In this document: one piece after another, positions 49,596-60,961 of the stretch
Numbering within the stretch: the first letter of the stretch is position 1
How the letters are laid out: every line of letters starts with the position of its first letter
Source: Marsupella aquatica
Taxonomy: Eukaryota > Marchantiophyta
Reading direction: 5' to 3'
NCBI GenBank assembly: GCA_973895155.1
Contig: OZ316895.1
Location: forward strand, 12,338,001-12,402,000
DNA: 64,000 bases
Translations under genes and position numbers: made by a program
Notes under the pieces: generated by a model
What the model saw: the letters and a program-made list of their open reading frames with translations, nothing else
The model's database searches: none
Told to the model about the DNA's origin: nothing

Positions 49596-50219
49596 TGGGA
49601 AAGAGTCGCAGAACTCGACTACCTTAACATTTAGCTCCGGCGTCGCTGACTCTAACGCCGAGCTCCCTTATGGTCCAGGCCCGTATAGGCCATCCGGGGA
49701 GGACTTAGCACGGGGAGACTTGTGGGCAATGAGATGTGGCACTAGCGAGGCAAGGGGCCAAGCTAGGGACACACACTAAGGACTTCGACTAGCCTATGGC
49801 TGGTCGGGTCAAGGGCAAATGGGCCAGGCTCAAGGATGGCCATCCGGACTGTCGGATGGGCTTTGAGTTCTGAGGGCTTAGGAGTGAGCTCCGCTTGGGC
49901 CCAAGGCCAATGGAGTGGACGCCATTGGCAATGGACGCTAGGGGCGCAAGTTGTGGCCCGATGCGGGTTGGACCGGTCGGGGGTCCTGAGCGGCGATCAG
50001 ACCTGAGGGCCTAGGCATGAGCACTGGGTCGGCCCGGTCACAACGAGCTAAGGCACTCCGCTTGCGGATGCCTATCAAGGAAGTAATGGGCGTTGCCAGT
50101 TGGTGGCGCGCCCATTATACGCGATGGGATCCGGGTTGGGGGCCAATGTTTAGGGACCAAAGTTGGTCCGGGGGTGGCAGGTCTCCAGAAACATATATGA
50201 GGGGAGTGGTGTTTCCCTG

Positions 50220-52652
50220 ATGAATACCATCTTTCATGACTTGTTGGACCAAGGAGTGGTCGTCTTTATTGACGACATCCTAATCTACTTGAAAACGATG
50301 GAGGAGCATGAGCAGTTGCTCAGAGAAGTGTTCTCTCGCCTTCGTAAGGCTCGTCTCTTTGCTAAACCTAGCAAGTGCGAGTTCGCGATGAACGAGATTC
50401 AGTTCCTTGGCCATACCTTTTTACCCCGGAAGGGATTACGCCTAGTCAGGACAAGCTTAAGGAGATCAAAGAATGGGAGCATCCGTCCAATGTAAGGCAA
50501 GTTAGAGCCTTCTTAGGATTTACAGGGTTCTATCTGAGATACATGAAAGACTATGCGAGGATCGCGAGGCCCCTCAATGCGCTAACGTTGAAAAACAAAG
50601 TGTTTGTGTGGACACAGGATTGCGAGTTAGCATTCCTAGAACTTAAGCGGTTAATGATAACACCGCCGATTCTAAAGTGACCTGAGATGGGGAAGCCGTT
50701 CGAGATTTGGACAGACGCAAGTGATTATGCCATCGGCGCTTGTCTTCACCAAGATGGGCGTCCTGTGGCCTTCGAGTCCTGTAAGTTGGAAAATCATTGG
50801 ATCACGCCGGAAAGGGAAATGTATGCTATGATCTACGCGTTGAAAAAGTGGGAGATTTAGTAATACCTTAAGAACGGTCCCAAAGTGGTAATCCACACAG
50901 ATAGCTCGCCGGCCGGGTACTTCAGTTCTAAGCCAAAGTTGAACCCCAAGGAAATGCGCTGGCAGATGTTCTTCGCGGATTTCGATTTCGAAGTCCGCCA
51001 CGTTCCAGGGAAGACAAATACGGCAGCGGACGCGTTATCGCGTAAGGACCAACATTGTGTCAATGGGATCACGATGCTCCAATCCGAGTGGCCAAAGGTT
51101 CTGGCCGCGGCATACGGGGATGACAGGTTAGCTAAGGATTGGCAAAGCAATGGGGGTAGTCGGGGCAAGGTAAGGCACGTATCGTTGGGGTTGGATACGA
51201 CGCATAATGTCCAGTTATGGCGATACAAGCAGAGGCGTGTGTACATACCAGAGTCTCTAAGATTAGAGGTTTTGCAAAAGTACCACGACTCGCCCTGGGG
51301 AGGGCACTCAGGACAAGCCGCTACATATCACAGCATGTCGCGAGATGTGTATTGGCCGGACATGAAGCAATCGGTCCTTCAACACGTGCAAAGTTGTTAC
51401 TCGTGCCAAAAGAACCGAACGGTCTATAGGGCAAAAGGAGGACTGCTGCAACCCTTACCAGTAGCTTCCGCTCCATGGGAGTCTATCTCCATGGACTTCA
51501 TTGTTGGACTACCTGAGTACCACGGCAGTAACTCCATCTTAACAATCGTGGATCGTTTTTCCAAGATGGCGTATTTCTTGCCTACTACAAAGATGGTTTC
51601 GGCCCGAGAGGTTGCCGGTCTAGTATTTGACAATGTCTTCGACAGTGGGGATTGCCATTGCATATCCTGTCTGATCGCGATACCAAGTTCACGGGCCATT
51701 TCTGGAAGGCATTGTTCCGGTTATCCGGAATGGACCTGACCAGGGGATCAGCGTATCATCATGAGACAGATGGCCAAACAGAACGGGTTAACGGTATTGT
51801 GGAGGACTACTTGCGTCACTTTGTGATAGCCAATCAGAAGGATTGGGTGAAACATTTAACAATGGCCGAGTTTAGGTATAACTCGACCAAGCATTTGGCA
51901 ACGGGGTTTGCGCCGTTTGTGTTGGCCACAGGGAGGACGCCAAGGGTGCCCTCCTGGTTTATAAATCCGGAAGCTTGGCGCCGTTTGTGTTGGCCATAGG
52001 GAGGACGCCAAGGGTGCCCTCCTGGTTTATAAATCCGGAAGCTTGGCGGATGGAAAGCAAGGTTCCTTTTGCGGACGATTTTATTCGAGAGCGGCGCCTA
52101 GTTGTGGAAGCGGCTACCAAGGGTATGACCCTTGCCCAAAGTCGGTACAAGGAGCAAGGGGATAAACATCGACGCCAGGTAAGCTTTGAAATTGGGGAGA
52201 GCGTCTGGTTGCAGTTGAGACCTGAGCAATACCACGGGAACATAAGTAGGAAGCTGGCTCCCAAATATGCGGGGCCCTATCGCATCATACGATGGGCCCA
52301 CAAGGATAATCCGGTTTCGGTGGTATTGGAGACACCCAAGGAAATGGGCGTGGGAAAAAGCTACCATGTTAGCCGGCTCAAGAAGTTTGTCAAAGACGAT
52401 GATCCCAACCGGGATCAGGTCTTGCGTCCGGACGCCATGCTGGTGGAGGACGCAGAGGAGTTCGAGGTGGAGGCAATTCTGGACCACCGTTACAAAAGCA
52501 AGTTGGGAAGACAAATTTTAGAGTATTTGGTGAAGTGGGCTGGCTACGACCAGGCTGAGAGTACTTGGGAGCCGGAAGAAAATTTGGGTAATGCCTCAGA
52601 GATCCTTGGAAGCTATCATACCGCCGTTGTGAACTGGTACAGGCAACTGTAG
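50220..52652 (+). pseudogene. Gypsy pol remnant: RT, RNase H, integrase, chromodomain
   Basis: The order is RT palm (VVVFIDDILIYLKT, the usual YxDD replaced by FIDD), RT thumb, RNase H (FEIWTDASDYAIGA, VRHVPGKTNTAADALSRKD), integrase and chromodomain. The integrase shows the HHCC finger (WGGHSG then CYSCQKN) and core residues in MDFIVGLP, LSDRDTKF and TERVNGIVEDYLR. The chromodomain has LEYLVKWAGYDQAESTWEPE. Frames change near 50430 and 51637, stops occur near 50680 and 50858, and a 68-bp duplication at 51911-52046 shifts the frame again. It cannot make a full polyprotein. A C-terminal chromodomain marks the chromovirus branch, which targets heterochromatin. Confidence 0.92.
51911..52046 (+). 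repeat. 68-bp tandem duplication inside the gypsy integrase
   Basis: CGCCGTTTGTGTTGGCCA begins both copies (51911-51978 and 51979-52046), with one difference (CACAGG against CATAGG). Since 68 is not a multiple of three it breaks the frame. Confidence 0.95.
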
Positions 52653-53066
52653 CTACCTTTGTGAGTTGTATCTTAGTTTCACTCCTCTCGGCCTCTTAAG
52701 GATAAAGTCGGATTGCGTTGGTGCTAGAGGTTGTTGAGTGGCCGATTTGCTTTTCGCGAGTGGAAGTTGATGTTGCCCGCCCTACATCTGTGGGCGGGCT
52801 AGTTCGAACCAAAGGGGAGCGCCCCAAGGGGAGGACAATGGGTCCGACAAGTTTGGAGTTAGCTTACCCGTTTGGACTGGCATCCCACTTGGATAAGTGG
52901 GATAGGTTGGAATTTCCTAAGTTTGGAATGCGCATACCGACCTGGTTTGCATCAGCCTTATGGGCAAACCATTTGTTACCTCATAAAAAAATTTAAGGCC
53001 CAAAGTGGTCTAGGCGTGTTGGAATGTTTACTTAGGTCACGCAGATGTGACCATTTTTAAGGGGGG
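52653..53066 (+). other. Gypsy 3' untranslated part with polypurine tract
   Basis: No gene. It ends in AAGGGGGG just before the TGGC of the right LTR, as expected of a polypurine tract that primes plus-strand synthesis. Confidence 0.6.
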
Positions 53067-54050
53067 TGGCAAGTCGCGGAACTCGACTACCTTAACACTT
53101 AGCTCCGGCATCGCTGACTCCGACGCCGAGCTCCCTTATGGTCCAGGCCCGGATAGGCCATCCGGGGAGGACTTAGAATGGGGAGACTTGTGGGCAATGA
53201 GATGTGGCACTGGCGAGGCAAGGGGCCAAGCTGGGGACACAAACTAAGGACTTGGACTAGCCTATGGCTGGTCGGGTCAAGGGGAAATGGGCCGGGCTCA
53301 AGGATGGCCGTCCGGACTGTCGGATGGGCTTTGAGTTCTGAGGGCTTGGGAGTGAGCTCCTCTTGGGCCCAAGGCCAATGGAGTTGACGCCATTGGCAAC
53401 GGACGCTTGGGGCGCAAGTTGTGGCCCGATCCGGGTTGGGCCGGTCGGGGACACCAAGCGACGATCAGACCTGAGGGCCTAGGCATGAGCACTGGGTCGG
53501 CCCGATCACAACGGGCTAAGGCACTCCGCTTGCGGATGCCTATCAAGAAAGTTATGGGCATTGCCAGTTGGTGGCGCGCCCATTGTGCGCGATGGGATCT
53601 GGGTTGGGGGCCAAATGTTTATGGACCAAAGTTGGTCTGGGGGTGGCAGGTCTCCAGAAGCATATATGAGGGTAGTGGTGTCTCCCTGGGGGCTAAGGGT
53701 GAGCGCGGTCGCAACACTAAGGGAAACCGCCAAACGGAAATGGCGATATCTTCCCAACAGGAAGTCCGTTGGAGGACTTCTTAGGTGCGTTGGAAAGCTC
53801 TTGAGGAGGGCTACGCCCTCCTTAGATCAGCTGGGTCTGGGGGTGCCATGAGTTCTCATGGTTTGCGGGTGTTAGCTCGCCCGTTTGCCAAATCCTGCCG
53901 AACAGCAGCCAAGCCGCGTTCAGCCTCCCAAGGGAGCTTGCATTGGGGAGGCAAGGCCAAGTAGGTATGGAGGTTGAGTCCCAAGGGAGCTCGGTCCCTA
54001 GACCTCCAGTGGGGCAAACCGGGAGTGGTTGTTAGAGTCGGGGTCATTCT

Positions 54051-54382
54051 TGTTGAACTAAGACGTCATTCGCAACGACCATATAACCATGACTCATTCC
54101 ATGCACACGTAGTCGACACAATCTCTACGTGGTTCACCTCTTCTCCAAGGCTACGTCCACATGAACACTCAAGCTTTACTTCAAGAGTAGACGAACACCC
54201 ATGCTCTCTCTCTTCCTCCTGTTGTTCTGTTACAATGAGTAAGCACCACCCACCAGCGGCTTACACTAGCCCTGGTATATACAAGGTCACACACGACTAA
54301 TCTAACCTCAGCTAAGATCCTAACTGTGGTTAGCCTAAGTGCCGTAACCTATGAGTCACAAGACTAAGAGCAATCCTTAACA
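54051..54382 (+). mobile_element. Solo LTR, copia-type, plus orientation
   Basis: It begins TGTTGAACTAAGACG and ends CCTTAACA, flanked by ATTCT on both sides (54046-54050 and 54383-54387). It landed in sequence connected to the gypsy right LTR region. It belongs to the same family as the inverted copy at 55374-55705. Confidence 0.93.
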
Positions 54383-54460
54383 ATTCTGGTCCCGACGTGT
54401 TGAGACAAGCTTGGGACAAGCTTTAGGACAAGCTACGCTATTTGGGCCATGAGCATGTCC

Positions 54461-55315
54461 TGAGGTCAGGGCGGTCAGTTGGTGATGGATAGGTACGAGG
54501 GGGAACCCGGGCCGCGCCCAAGGAAGGAGCTGTCCTGGACGGACAGTGGGCGTGAGTTCTGGTTCTGGCTTATGGCATCGGGAGGACCTATCGCTGACCT
54601 ATTTACCAACGTCTGTTAAGCTTGAGTTAGGATGCTAGACTTGGCGAGTTCTAGATCCGGAGGGGTTACTTACCGAGGTGCTTGGTTGCTTGTGCAGACA
54701 GTGAGGACCGTTGAGTAGCGGTCGTTTAGGTGAGCAAGTGCGGCTTCGTATGGGAGGGGCCATAGATGGTGCTAGAGGCAGTTAGATGCTTGCTCGAGGT
54801 ATTCCGTGGAGGCGTTCGGGCACTAAGGGCACTTAGGCGCAAGTGCTGGGATTGGTGAGGGCGCTGGTGGCGAGGTCCACCACTTGAGGTCAGGGCGGTC
54901 AGTTGGTGATGGATAGGTACAAGGGGGAACCCGGGCCACGCCCAAGGAAGGAGCTATCCTGGACGGACAGTGGGCGTGGGTTCTGGTTCTGGTTCCGGCT
55001 TATGGCATTGGGAGGACCTATCGCTGACCTATTTACCAACGTCTGTTGAGCTTGAGTTAGAATGCTAGACTTGGGGGAGTTCTAGATCCGGAGGGGTTAC
55101 TTACCGAGGTGCTTGGTTGCTTGTGTAGACAATGAGGATCATTGAGTAGCGGTCGTGTAGGCGAGCAAGCGCGGCTTTATATGGGAGGGGCCGCTGGTGG
55201 TGCAAGAGGCACTTGGGTGCTTGCTCGAGGTATTCCGTGGAGGCGTTCGGGCACCAAGGGCACTTAGGCGCAAGTGCTGGGATTGGTGAGGGCGCTGGGT
55301 GGCGAGGTCCACCAC
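54461..55315 (+). repeat. Tandem duplication, unit about 424-430 bp
   Basis: Both copies begin TGAGGTCAGGGCGGTCAGTT (54461 and 54885) and end GGCGAGGTCCACCACT, with a small number of differences. No coding content is recognised. It lies in sequence linked to the gypsy element and may be part of its long non-coding region. Confidence 0.9.
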
Positions 55316-55373
55316 TGAAAGCCTATAAGAAAGTGTGTAAGAGTTTAATGTTGTCATCAATTATTGTTGATAT

Positions 55374-55705
55374 TGTTAAGGATTGCTCTTAGTCTTGTGA
55401 CTCAAAGGTTATGGCACTTAGGCTAACCACAGTTAGGGTCTTAGCTGAGGTTAGGTTAGTCGTGTGTGACCTTGTATATACCAGGGCTAGTGTAAGCTGC
55501 TGGTGAGTGGTGCTTACTCATTGTAACAGAGCAATAGGAGGAAGAGAGAAAGCATGTGTGTTCGTCTACTCTTAAAGTAAAGTTTGAGTGTTCGTGTGGA
55601 CGTAGCCTTGGAGAAGAGGTGAACCACGTAGAGATTGTGTCGACTACGTGTGCATGGAATGAGTCATGGTTGTATGGTCGTTGCGAATGACGTCTTAGTT
55701 CAACA
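55374..55705 (-). mobile_element. Solo LTR, copia-type, minus orientation
   Basis: On the plus strand it begins TGTTAAGGATTGCTC and ends GTCTTAGTTCAACA. It is the reverse complement of the 54051-54382 family with few changes. The 5-mer GATAT flanks it (55369-55373 and 55706-55710), so it is an independent insertion. Confidence 0.93.
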
Positions 55706-55710
55706 GATAT

Positions 55711-56036
55711 GTATTGTTTAGTATATGTCTGAGTTCAGTTGCTGGTAAGGGAAGCAAAGGCAACTCAAATTCAAAAGGGCAAACCTTTCAAGGATTTTGG
55801 AGAATTTTACAAGTGTTTGGATTCTTGGTTGTCATAATGGTCTTGCGGTATGAAGATATATTGGAAACACTTTGAGAACATTTAATAATTTCTGAACCCA
55901 AGTGTGCCGATTTAGCAGATTGGTGTCAATTCCAGCAAAGCATTTGTCTGTGAGGGATATCTAAACATAGATTTGTCTCTAATGGAATGCATTGATAAAG
56001 ATTCTCAACAAAGCAACTATGTATGAACATTATGGA
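55711..56036. other. Spacer before the copia element, no gene seen
   Basis: AT-rich sequence without a usable frame. It ends at the GATAG target duplication of the copia element. Confidence 0.4.
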
Positions 56037-56041
56037 GATAG

Positions 56042-56390
56042 TGTTGAGCATAGACGACGATCGCAACGGCAAGCCCATGAACCATCCAACGCACAATAGT
56101 CGACACAAGAGATACGTGGTTCACCTCCTTGAGGCTACGTCCACGGGAACACACAAGAGAGCTTTACTGAACTCTAAGCCTGTCGGCTATACCGAGTCTC
56201 CACAGTGTAAGCTCTCCCTATCTCTCAAGTGGCTCCATAACAATGAGCCTTGGTTCTACCTCTCCAAGCACACATGCCTCTTATGATATAGTGTGCAACT
56301 TAGTTGTACCTAACCACGTAGTTGTACCAACCCACGTTGTTGTACCAACCACGTCATACCTAACCTAGACGTAAGAGTAAATACCCAACA
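56042..56390 (-). repeat. Copia 3' LTR
   Basis: 349 bp, with three units of the 18-bp GTTGTACC repeat near 56303-56353. It adjoins the polypurine tract at 56391-56402. Confidence 0.95.
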
Positions 56391-56402
56391 ATCTTCCCCT
56401 TG
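56391..56402 (-). other. Copia polypurine tract
   Basis: The minus strand reads CAAGGGGAAGAT directly before the 3' LTR. Confidence 0.75.
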
Positions 56403-56605
56403 ACTCTGGTCTAGGGGAGAGTAATACTGCCAATGTATATGATCCCTCAGCGGGAAGTTCTGGACAGAAACCAAACCGGTTTCCCTCTCTAACTAGAGCA
56501 AACCAGAACTAAGCCGTAGCCTAATACATAGGAATGAGGAAGAGCATATATCAGTAATTACAATGAATGTTTAAGAAAACTCTACTTGTGATGCAATTGC
56601 AAAAC

Positions 56606-59600
56606 CTACAATACGTCACGGTGTCTAGAGAAACTCTCCAAAGGAATCACTTTGGTAAATGCGTCAGCCGGGTTGAGTTTACCATCAATCTTGACTAGCT
56701 CAAACAAATTATCAGACACAGTCTGCCTGATAAAATGGTACCTGACGTCAATGTGCTTCACTCTGCTGTCCATCACCTGGTTCACAGCAAGGTGGAGCGC
56801 ACTTTGACTATCACAATGGAGCTTCACATTCCCCTGTGGCAATCCCATTTCAGTGATAAGTCTATCCAACCAAATCGCTTCCTTTGCTGCTTCCGCAGCT
56901 GCAACATACTCCGCTTCTGTAGTAGACTGAGCAATACACTTCTGCAAAGTAGACCTCCAACTTATGCATCCACCGCCAAGTGTGAACACGTATCCTGTTG
57001 TTGATCTCCTTCGGTCCAAATCTTGTCCATAGTCAGAATCTACATAGCCAATCAATGATCTAGCATTCTTTGCATTCGCATCAAATAAAAGACCATGATC
57101 CACGGTACCCTTCAAGTACCTGATAATCCACTTCACTGCTTCCCAGTGTACCTTCCCTGGATTCGACATGTACCTGCTCACCTTGCCCATAGCCATGGCA
57201 AGATCAGGTCTAGTGCAAGTCATCAAATACATGAGACTCCCCACTGCCTTGTCATATGGAACCTTTGACATCAACCCCTTCTCTGTGTCATCCGTAGGAC
57301 AGAACGCTGATGATAACTTGAAGTGTGGAGCCAACGGGGTACTTACTGGCTTGCTATTCTCCATGTTGAACCTTGCAATTACCTTCCTCGCATAACTGCT
57401 CTGCGTCAACCATAGCTTGCCAGCCTCCAAGTCCCTAGTGATCTCCATACCCAAAATCCTCTTAGCTGGCCCTAAGTCCTTCATCTTAAACTCTGCACTA
57501 AGCAGTGCCTTGAGCTTAACAATCTCAGACCTATCCTTGGCTGCAATTAGCATGTCATCCACATAAAGTACTAAAACAATGAACCCAAAGACAACATTCT
57601 TCACCGGTTTCAAATACACACAAGGGTCAAATACACTTCTGTGAAAACCTTGTGACCGAATCCAATCGTCAAACCGCTTGTTCCACTGTCTTGGTGACTA
57701 CTTCAACCCATACAAGGATTTCAGCAATCTGCAAACCAATTCCTTCTGTCCTCTCTTCACAAAACCTAGCGGTTGTCTCATGAAGATCACCTCTTCCAAT
57801 GTGCCATAGAGGAAAGCTGTGACAACATCCATCTGATCTAGGAGCAGACCAAACATTACAACAAGTACACACAATAGTCGTATTGTAGAGTACTTAGCAA
57901 CTGGTGAGAAGACCTCATTGTAATCCACACCTTTCTCTTGTGTGAATCCCTTTGCTACCAATCTAGCCTTGTAGACCTTCGATCCACCTCCTATGGAATT
58001 ATCCTTCAGCTTGTAAATCCACTTGCTGTCCACCACTTGCTGACCCTTAGGCAGCTTAACAAGCTCCCAAGTTTTGTTGTCCTTTAGTGACTGCATCTCC
58101 GTTTGCATTGCTGCAGTCCACTTCTGCTTCTCTTTTGAAGCACTTGCCTCATGAAATGAAGAAGGTTCTCCTTCTTCCAAAATTAACGCATCACCATCAT
58201 CATCAGCTGTAAAATCATCCTCTTGCAGTTGAGATGAATCAACCCACTGTCCATACCTTGATGGAGCGCGTACAGTGCGACCAGATGTTCTTCTAGCCGA
58301 TGACTCCGGTTGATCTGCGTGTGCTGGTACAATTTGAAGCTCAACAGCATCCACTTGTTGCTCACCAGCATCAACAAACTCCTCTGGTTCCTCTGGCACA
58401 GGAACCAGCTCCATAATTGGAGCAACTCCTTCTCTCCGGTCATGCACCTCATAACCAATCTCCCCCTCAACGAGATCCGGGATAGAAGATTTTCCTTTGT
58501 CAGTACGGGAGACCTGAGTATTCTCCCCCTCCTTCAATAATCTGGATTCATTGAAGGAAACATCCCTACTGACAATGAGCTTACAGGCAATAGGATCCCA
58601 TAGCCTATAGGCTTTCACACCACTCTGGTACCCAAGAAAAACACATTTCCTGGAGGTAGGATCCAACTTGGTCCTATTCTGCTTTGGTGTGAGAGCATAT
58701 GCATCACTTCCAAAAATTACCAAGCCATGATAGTCTGCTTGCCGCTTATAGCGCATCTCAAACGGCGTTTTGAAATTGATAGCACTAGAAAGAGAAAGAT
58801 TTACCAAATAAGCTGCGGTATTGACAGCTTCTGCCCAAAATTCTTGTGGTAAACCTGATTGGCTCAACATACTCCGTGACCGCTCCAACAGTGTCCGATT
58901 GAGCCTCTCAGCGACACCATTCTGCTGCGGAGTATAAACTGTGGTGAGATGGCGAGTTATCCCCTGTTCTGAATAGTACTCTTCAAATTCCATTGAAGTG
59001 TACTCCCCGCCGTTGTCTGACCTCAGACTCTTCACCCTTGTATCCAAACACTTGATCGTGTTTCCAGTCTGATTCTCCACCTGGGCCTTCCACTTCTTAA
59101 AAATGGACAAGACATCAGACTTATGCGTCATGAAATAAATCCACACAAATCTTGAGTAATCATCAATAAATGATACATAGTACAACTTTCCAGAGTGTGA
59201 GGGAGTCGGGGATGGACCCCACACGTCACTATGTATGTACTCAAGAACCACTTTGGAACGATGAGTTCCAACACCAAAAGCACGACGACGCTGCTTTCCA
59301 AGAATGCAATGCTCACAAAACTCTAATTTACAAGATTGCAAATCAGAAATGAGTCCATTCTTCCGTAAGATAGCCAAACCCTTCTCACTCATGTGGCCTA
59401 GCCGTGAATGCCACAGTTGAGTCATCTCCTCGTGAGACTTGGTTACATTGGCCTCTCCACATACAGTATTGCCTTGTAACACATACAAATTCTTTTGTCT
59501 ACTCCCCTTCAAAATCACTGTCTCTCCCGACCTGACTTGAAGTTCACCATCAATAACGCTCCATTGATGACCATTTGAATCCAACACACCGAGTGAAATC

Positions 59601-59965
59601 AGATTCTTACGCATGCCAGGTACATACCTGACTCCGGACACTGTGCGCACAGCGCCATCAAACATTTGAATCTTCACAGACCCAATTCCCTCAATTTGAC
59701 AGGAGTTATCATTTCCCATCAGAACTGAACCGTTTGAAACAGAGTAAGAACTGAAAAAACTCACGAATGTAACAAATATGAAAAGAGCAAGCACAATCAA
59801 GAATCCACACATCATCTGCTCTCCTAGATGACGTGCACAGGGCATACCCCCGGCTTCATAAAACATACTCATCATTGAGTAAATCAGCTTCTCCATCAGC
59901 CCTAGCCACATTTGCCGATGAAGTTTCCGCTGCCTTTCCCTTACAGTCTCGCTTGAAGTGTCCAA
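56606..59965 (-). pseudogene. Copia pol: integrase, reverse transcriptase, RNase H
   Basis: The integrase follows a His/Cys finger (LWHSRLGHM to CEHCILGK). Its core has HSDVWGP, FIDDYSRFVWIYF, SDNGGEYTS and GVAERLNRTLLE. RT has the usual WELVKLPKGQ, YKARLVAKGFTQ and VLYVDDMLIA motifs, then RNase H with CDSQSALHLA and ends PADAFTKVIP. A TAG at 57700-57698 interrupts the string YGLK[stop]SPRQWNKRF where Gln is normal, so it fits a CAG-to-TAG change. The protease site reads WILDCACSFHI near 59760-59820, in a frame different from the next part of pol, so both the DSG triad and the frame are damaged. Confidence 0.9.
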
Positions 59966-60485
59966 CTTGGTTGCACTTCCAACATGTCACCTGCCTCCTC
60001 TGAGGGGATTTACCCTTGGACTTAGATCTGGATTTAGATCTAAACTGGGTTCTACGGTCCCCAGTTGGTCGCTGCATACTCCTCCCACGGTTAACATTGA
60101 GGGCAGCACCAGATGATGAAGGCTGTGACGTGATGTGCATCTTCTGCTGAAGATCATCACTAAGCAGAGAACTTACCACGTCATTGTATGAAATGGTATC
60201 CCTATCACGATGCAACAACACTCGTGATAGGGACTGGTAAGATGGAGACAATGAACTAAGAAGCTGCAGAGCCTTCGTCTCATCATTCAAAGTCTCCCCA
60301 AGGTTTTCCAAGTCAACGACCATGTCGTTGAAAGCATCCACATGGTCTTGCAACTTCGTACCAGATTCCTTCATCCTGAAACTCATCAGTTTGTAGGAAG
60401 TGTAGAGCCGGTTCGACAACTCCTTGCGGTGATACTTGCTCTGCAATTCCGCAAATAAGGACATGCAATCCTTATGTGCACCCAA
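59856..60485 (-). CDS. Copia gag, N-terminus missing
   Basis: The frame gives about 209 residues with the UBN2-like gag core (MKESGTKLQDHVDAFNDMV, LLSSLSPSYQSL) and a CCHC zinc knuckle, CWKCNQVGHFKRDC, preceded by an Arg/Ser/Lys-rich RNA-binding stretch. The part upstream, normally containing the start, is broken by stops around 60486-60520, so no intact gag start is seen. It ends NDEYVL at 59856 and overlaps the damaged protease region. Confidence 0.85.
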   Translation of the reverse strand: MGAHKDCMSLFAELQSKYHRKELSNRLYTSYKLMSFRMKESGTKLQDHVDAFNDMVVDLENLGETLNDETKALQLLSSLSPSYQSLSRVLLHRDRDTISYNDVVSSLLSDDLQQKMHITSQPSSSGAALNVNRGRSMQRPTGDRRTQFRSKSRSKSKGKSPQRRQVTCWKCNQVGHFKRDCKGKAAETSSANVARADGEADLLNDEYVL

Positions 60486-60947
60486 CTACTTGATGATGGG
60501 AGGCATGAGATAGAGTGTAACACACCACACTCCCTGCTCCTTGTCAACAACGAATGTTGATCAATTGCACTTGGTGTCGTCACCAAGTCCAACAAGGTAA
60601 TTGATTTTGCTTAGCCTTCCTCTTTGCATCAAAGAGCCAATCCCGGACTCAAAAACAATCGTCTTGCCTCAATCTCTCCGTTGAGTCAAAACACTTGACG
60701 CTTCTCCCTCTGAGTCGATTGCCAACTTTCTTCACAAAATCCAGAACGACGAAAACTTAGATCTCTCTGCACCACGAGCTCCGTTCAACAATTTCTTCAC
60801 ACCGTTAGAAAGCTCTTGCCCTGATCTATCCGTTGAGCCCATAAACTCCAAGTTCCATGCGATGGAACTCTGGAAAATCCACCAACACTCAACGCTGGAA
60901 AAACCGTCATGAAATCCCGTCACGAACACACGTCACCTCCCAAGCAT

Positions 60948-60959
60948 GCTCTGATACCA
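60948..60959 (-). other. Copia primer binding site
   Basis: The minus strand reads TGGTATCAGAGC, complementary to the 3' end of initiator methionine tRNA, three bases inside the 5' LTR. This is the usual plant copia primer site. Confidence 0.92.
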
Positions 60960-60961
60960 AT

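Larger units (their letters stand above)
49596..53688 (+). mobile_element. Truncated Ty3/gypsy chromovirus element
   Basis: Two similar blocks, 49596-50219 and 53067-53688, share GTCGC(A/G)GAACTCGACTACC, CTCCCTTATGGTCCAGG and the text down to TCTCCAGAA(A/G)CATATATGAG. They are read as LTRs. The right one starts TGGCAAGTCGC directly after a GGGGGG purine tract. The left block joins straight into the middle of reverse transcriptase, so gag, protease and the start of RT are deleted. The outer end of the right LTR is not clear: similarity to the left stops at 53688 because the left copy is cut there. Confidence 0.85.

Noticed and set aside
53974-54300. 108-codon plus-strand frame
   Set aside because: Crosses the gypsy-linked sequence into the solo LTR; a chance frame.
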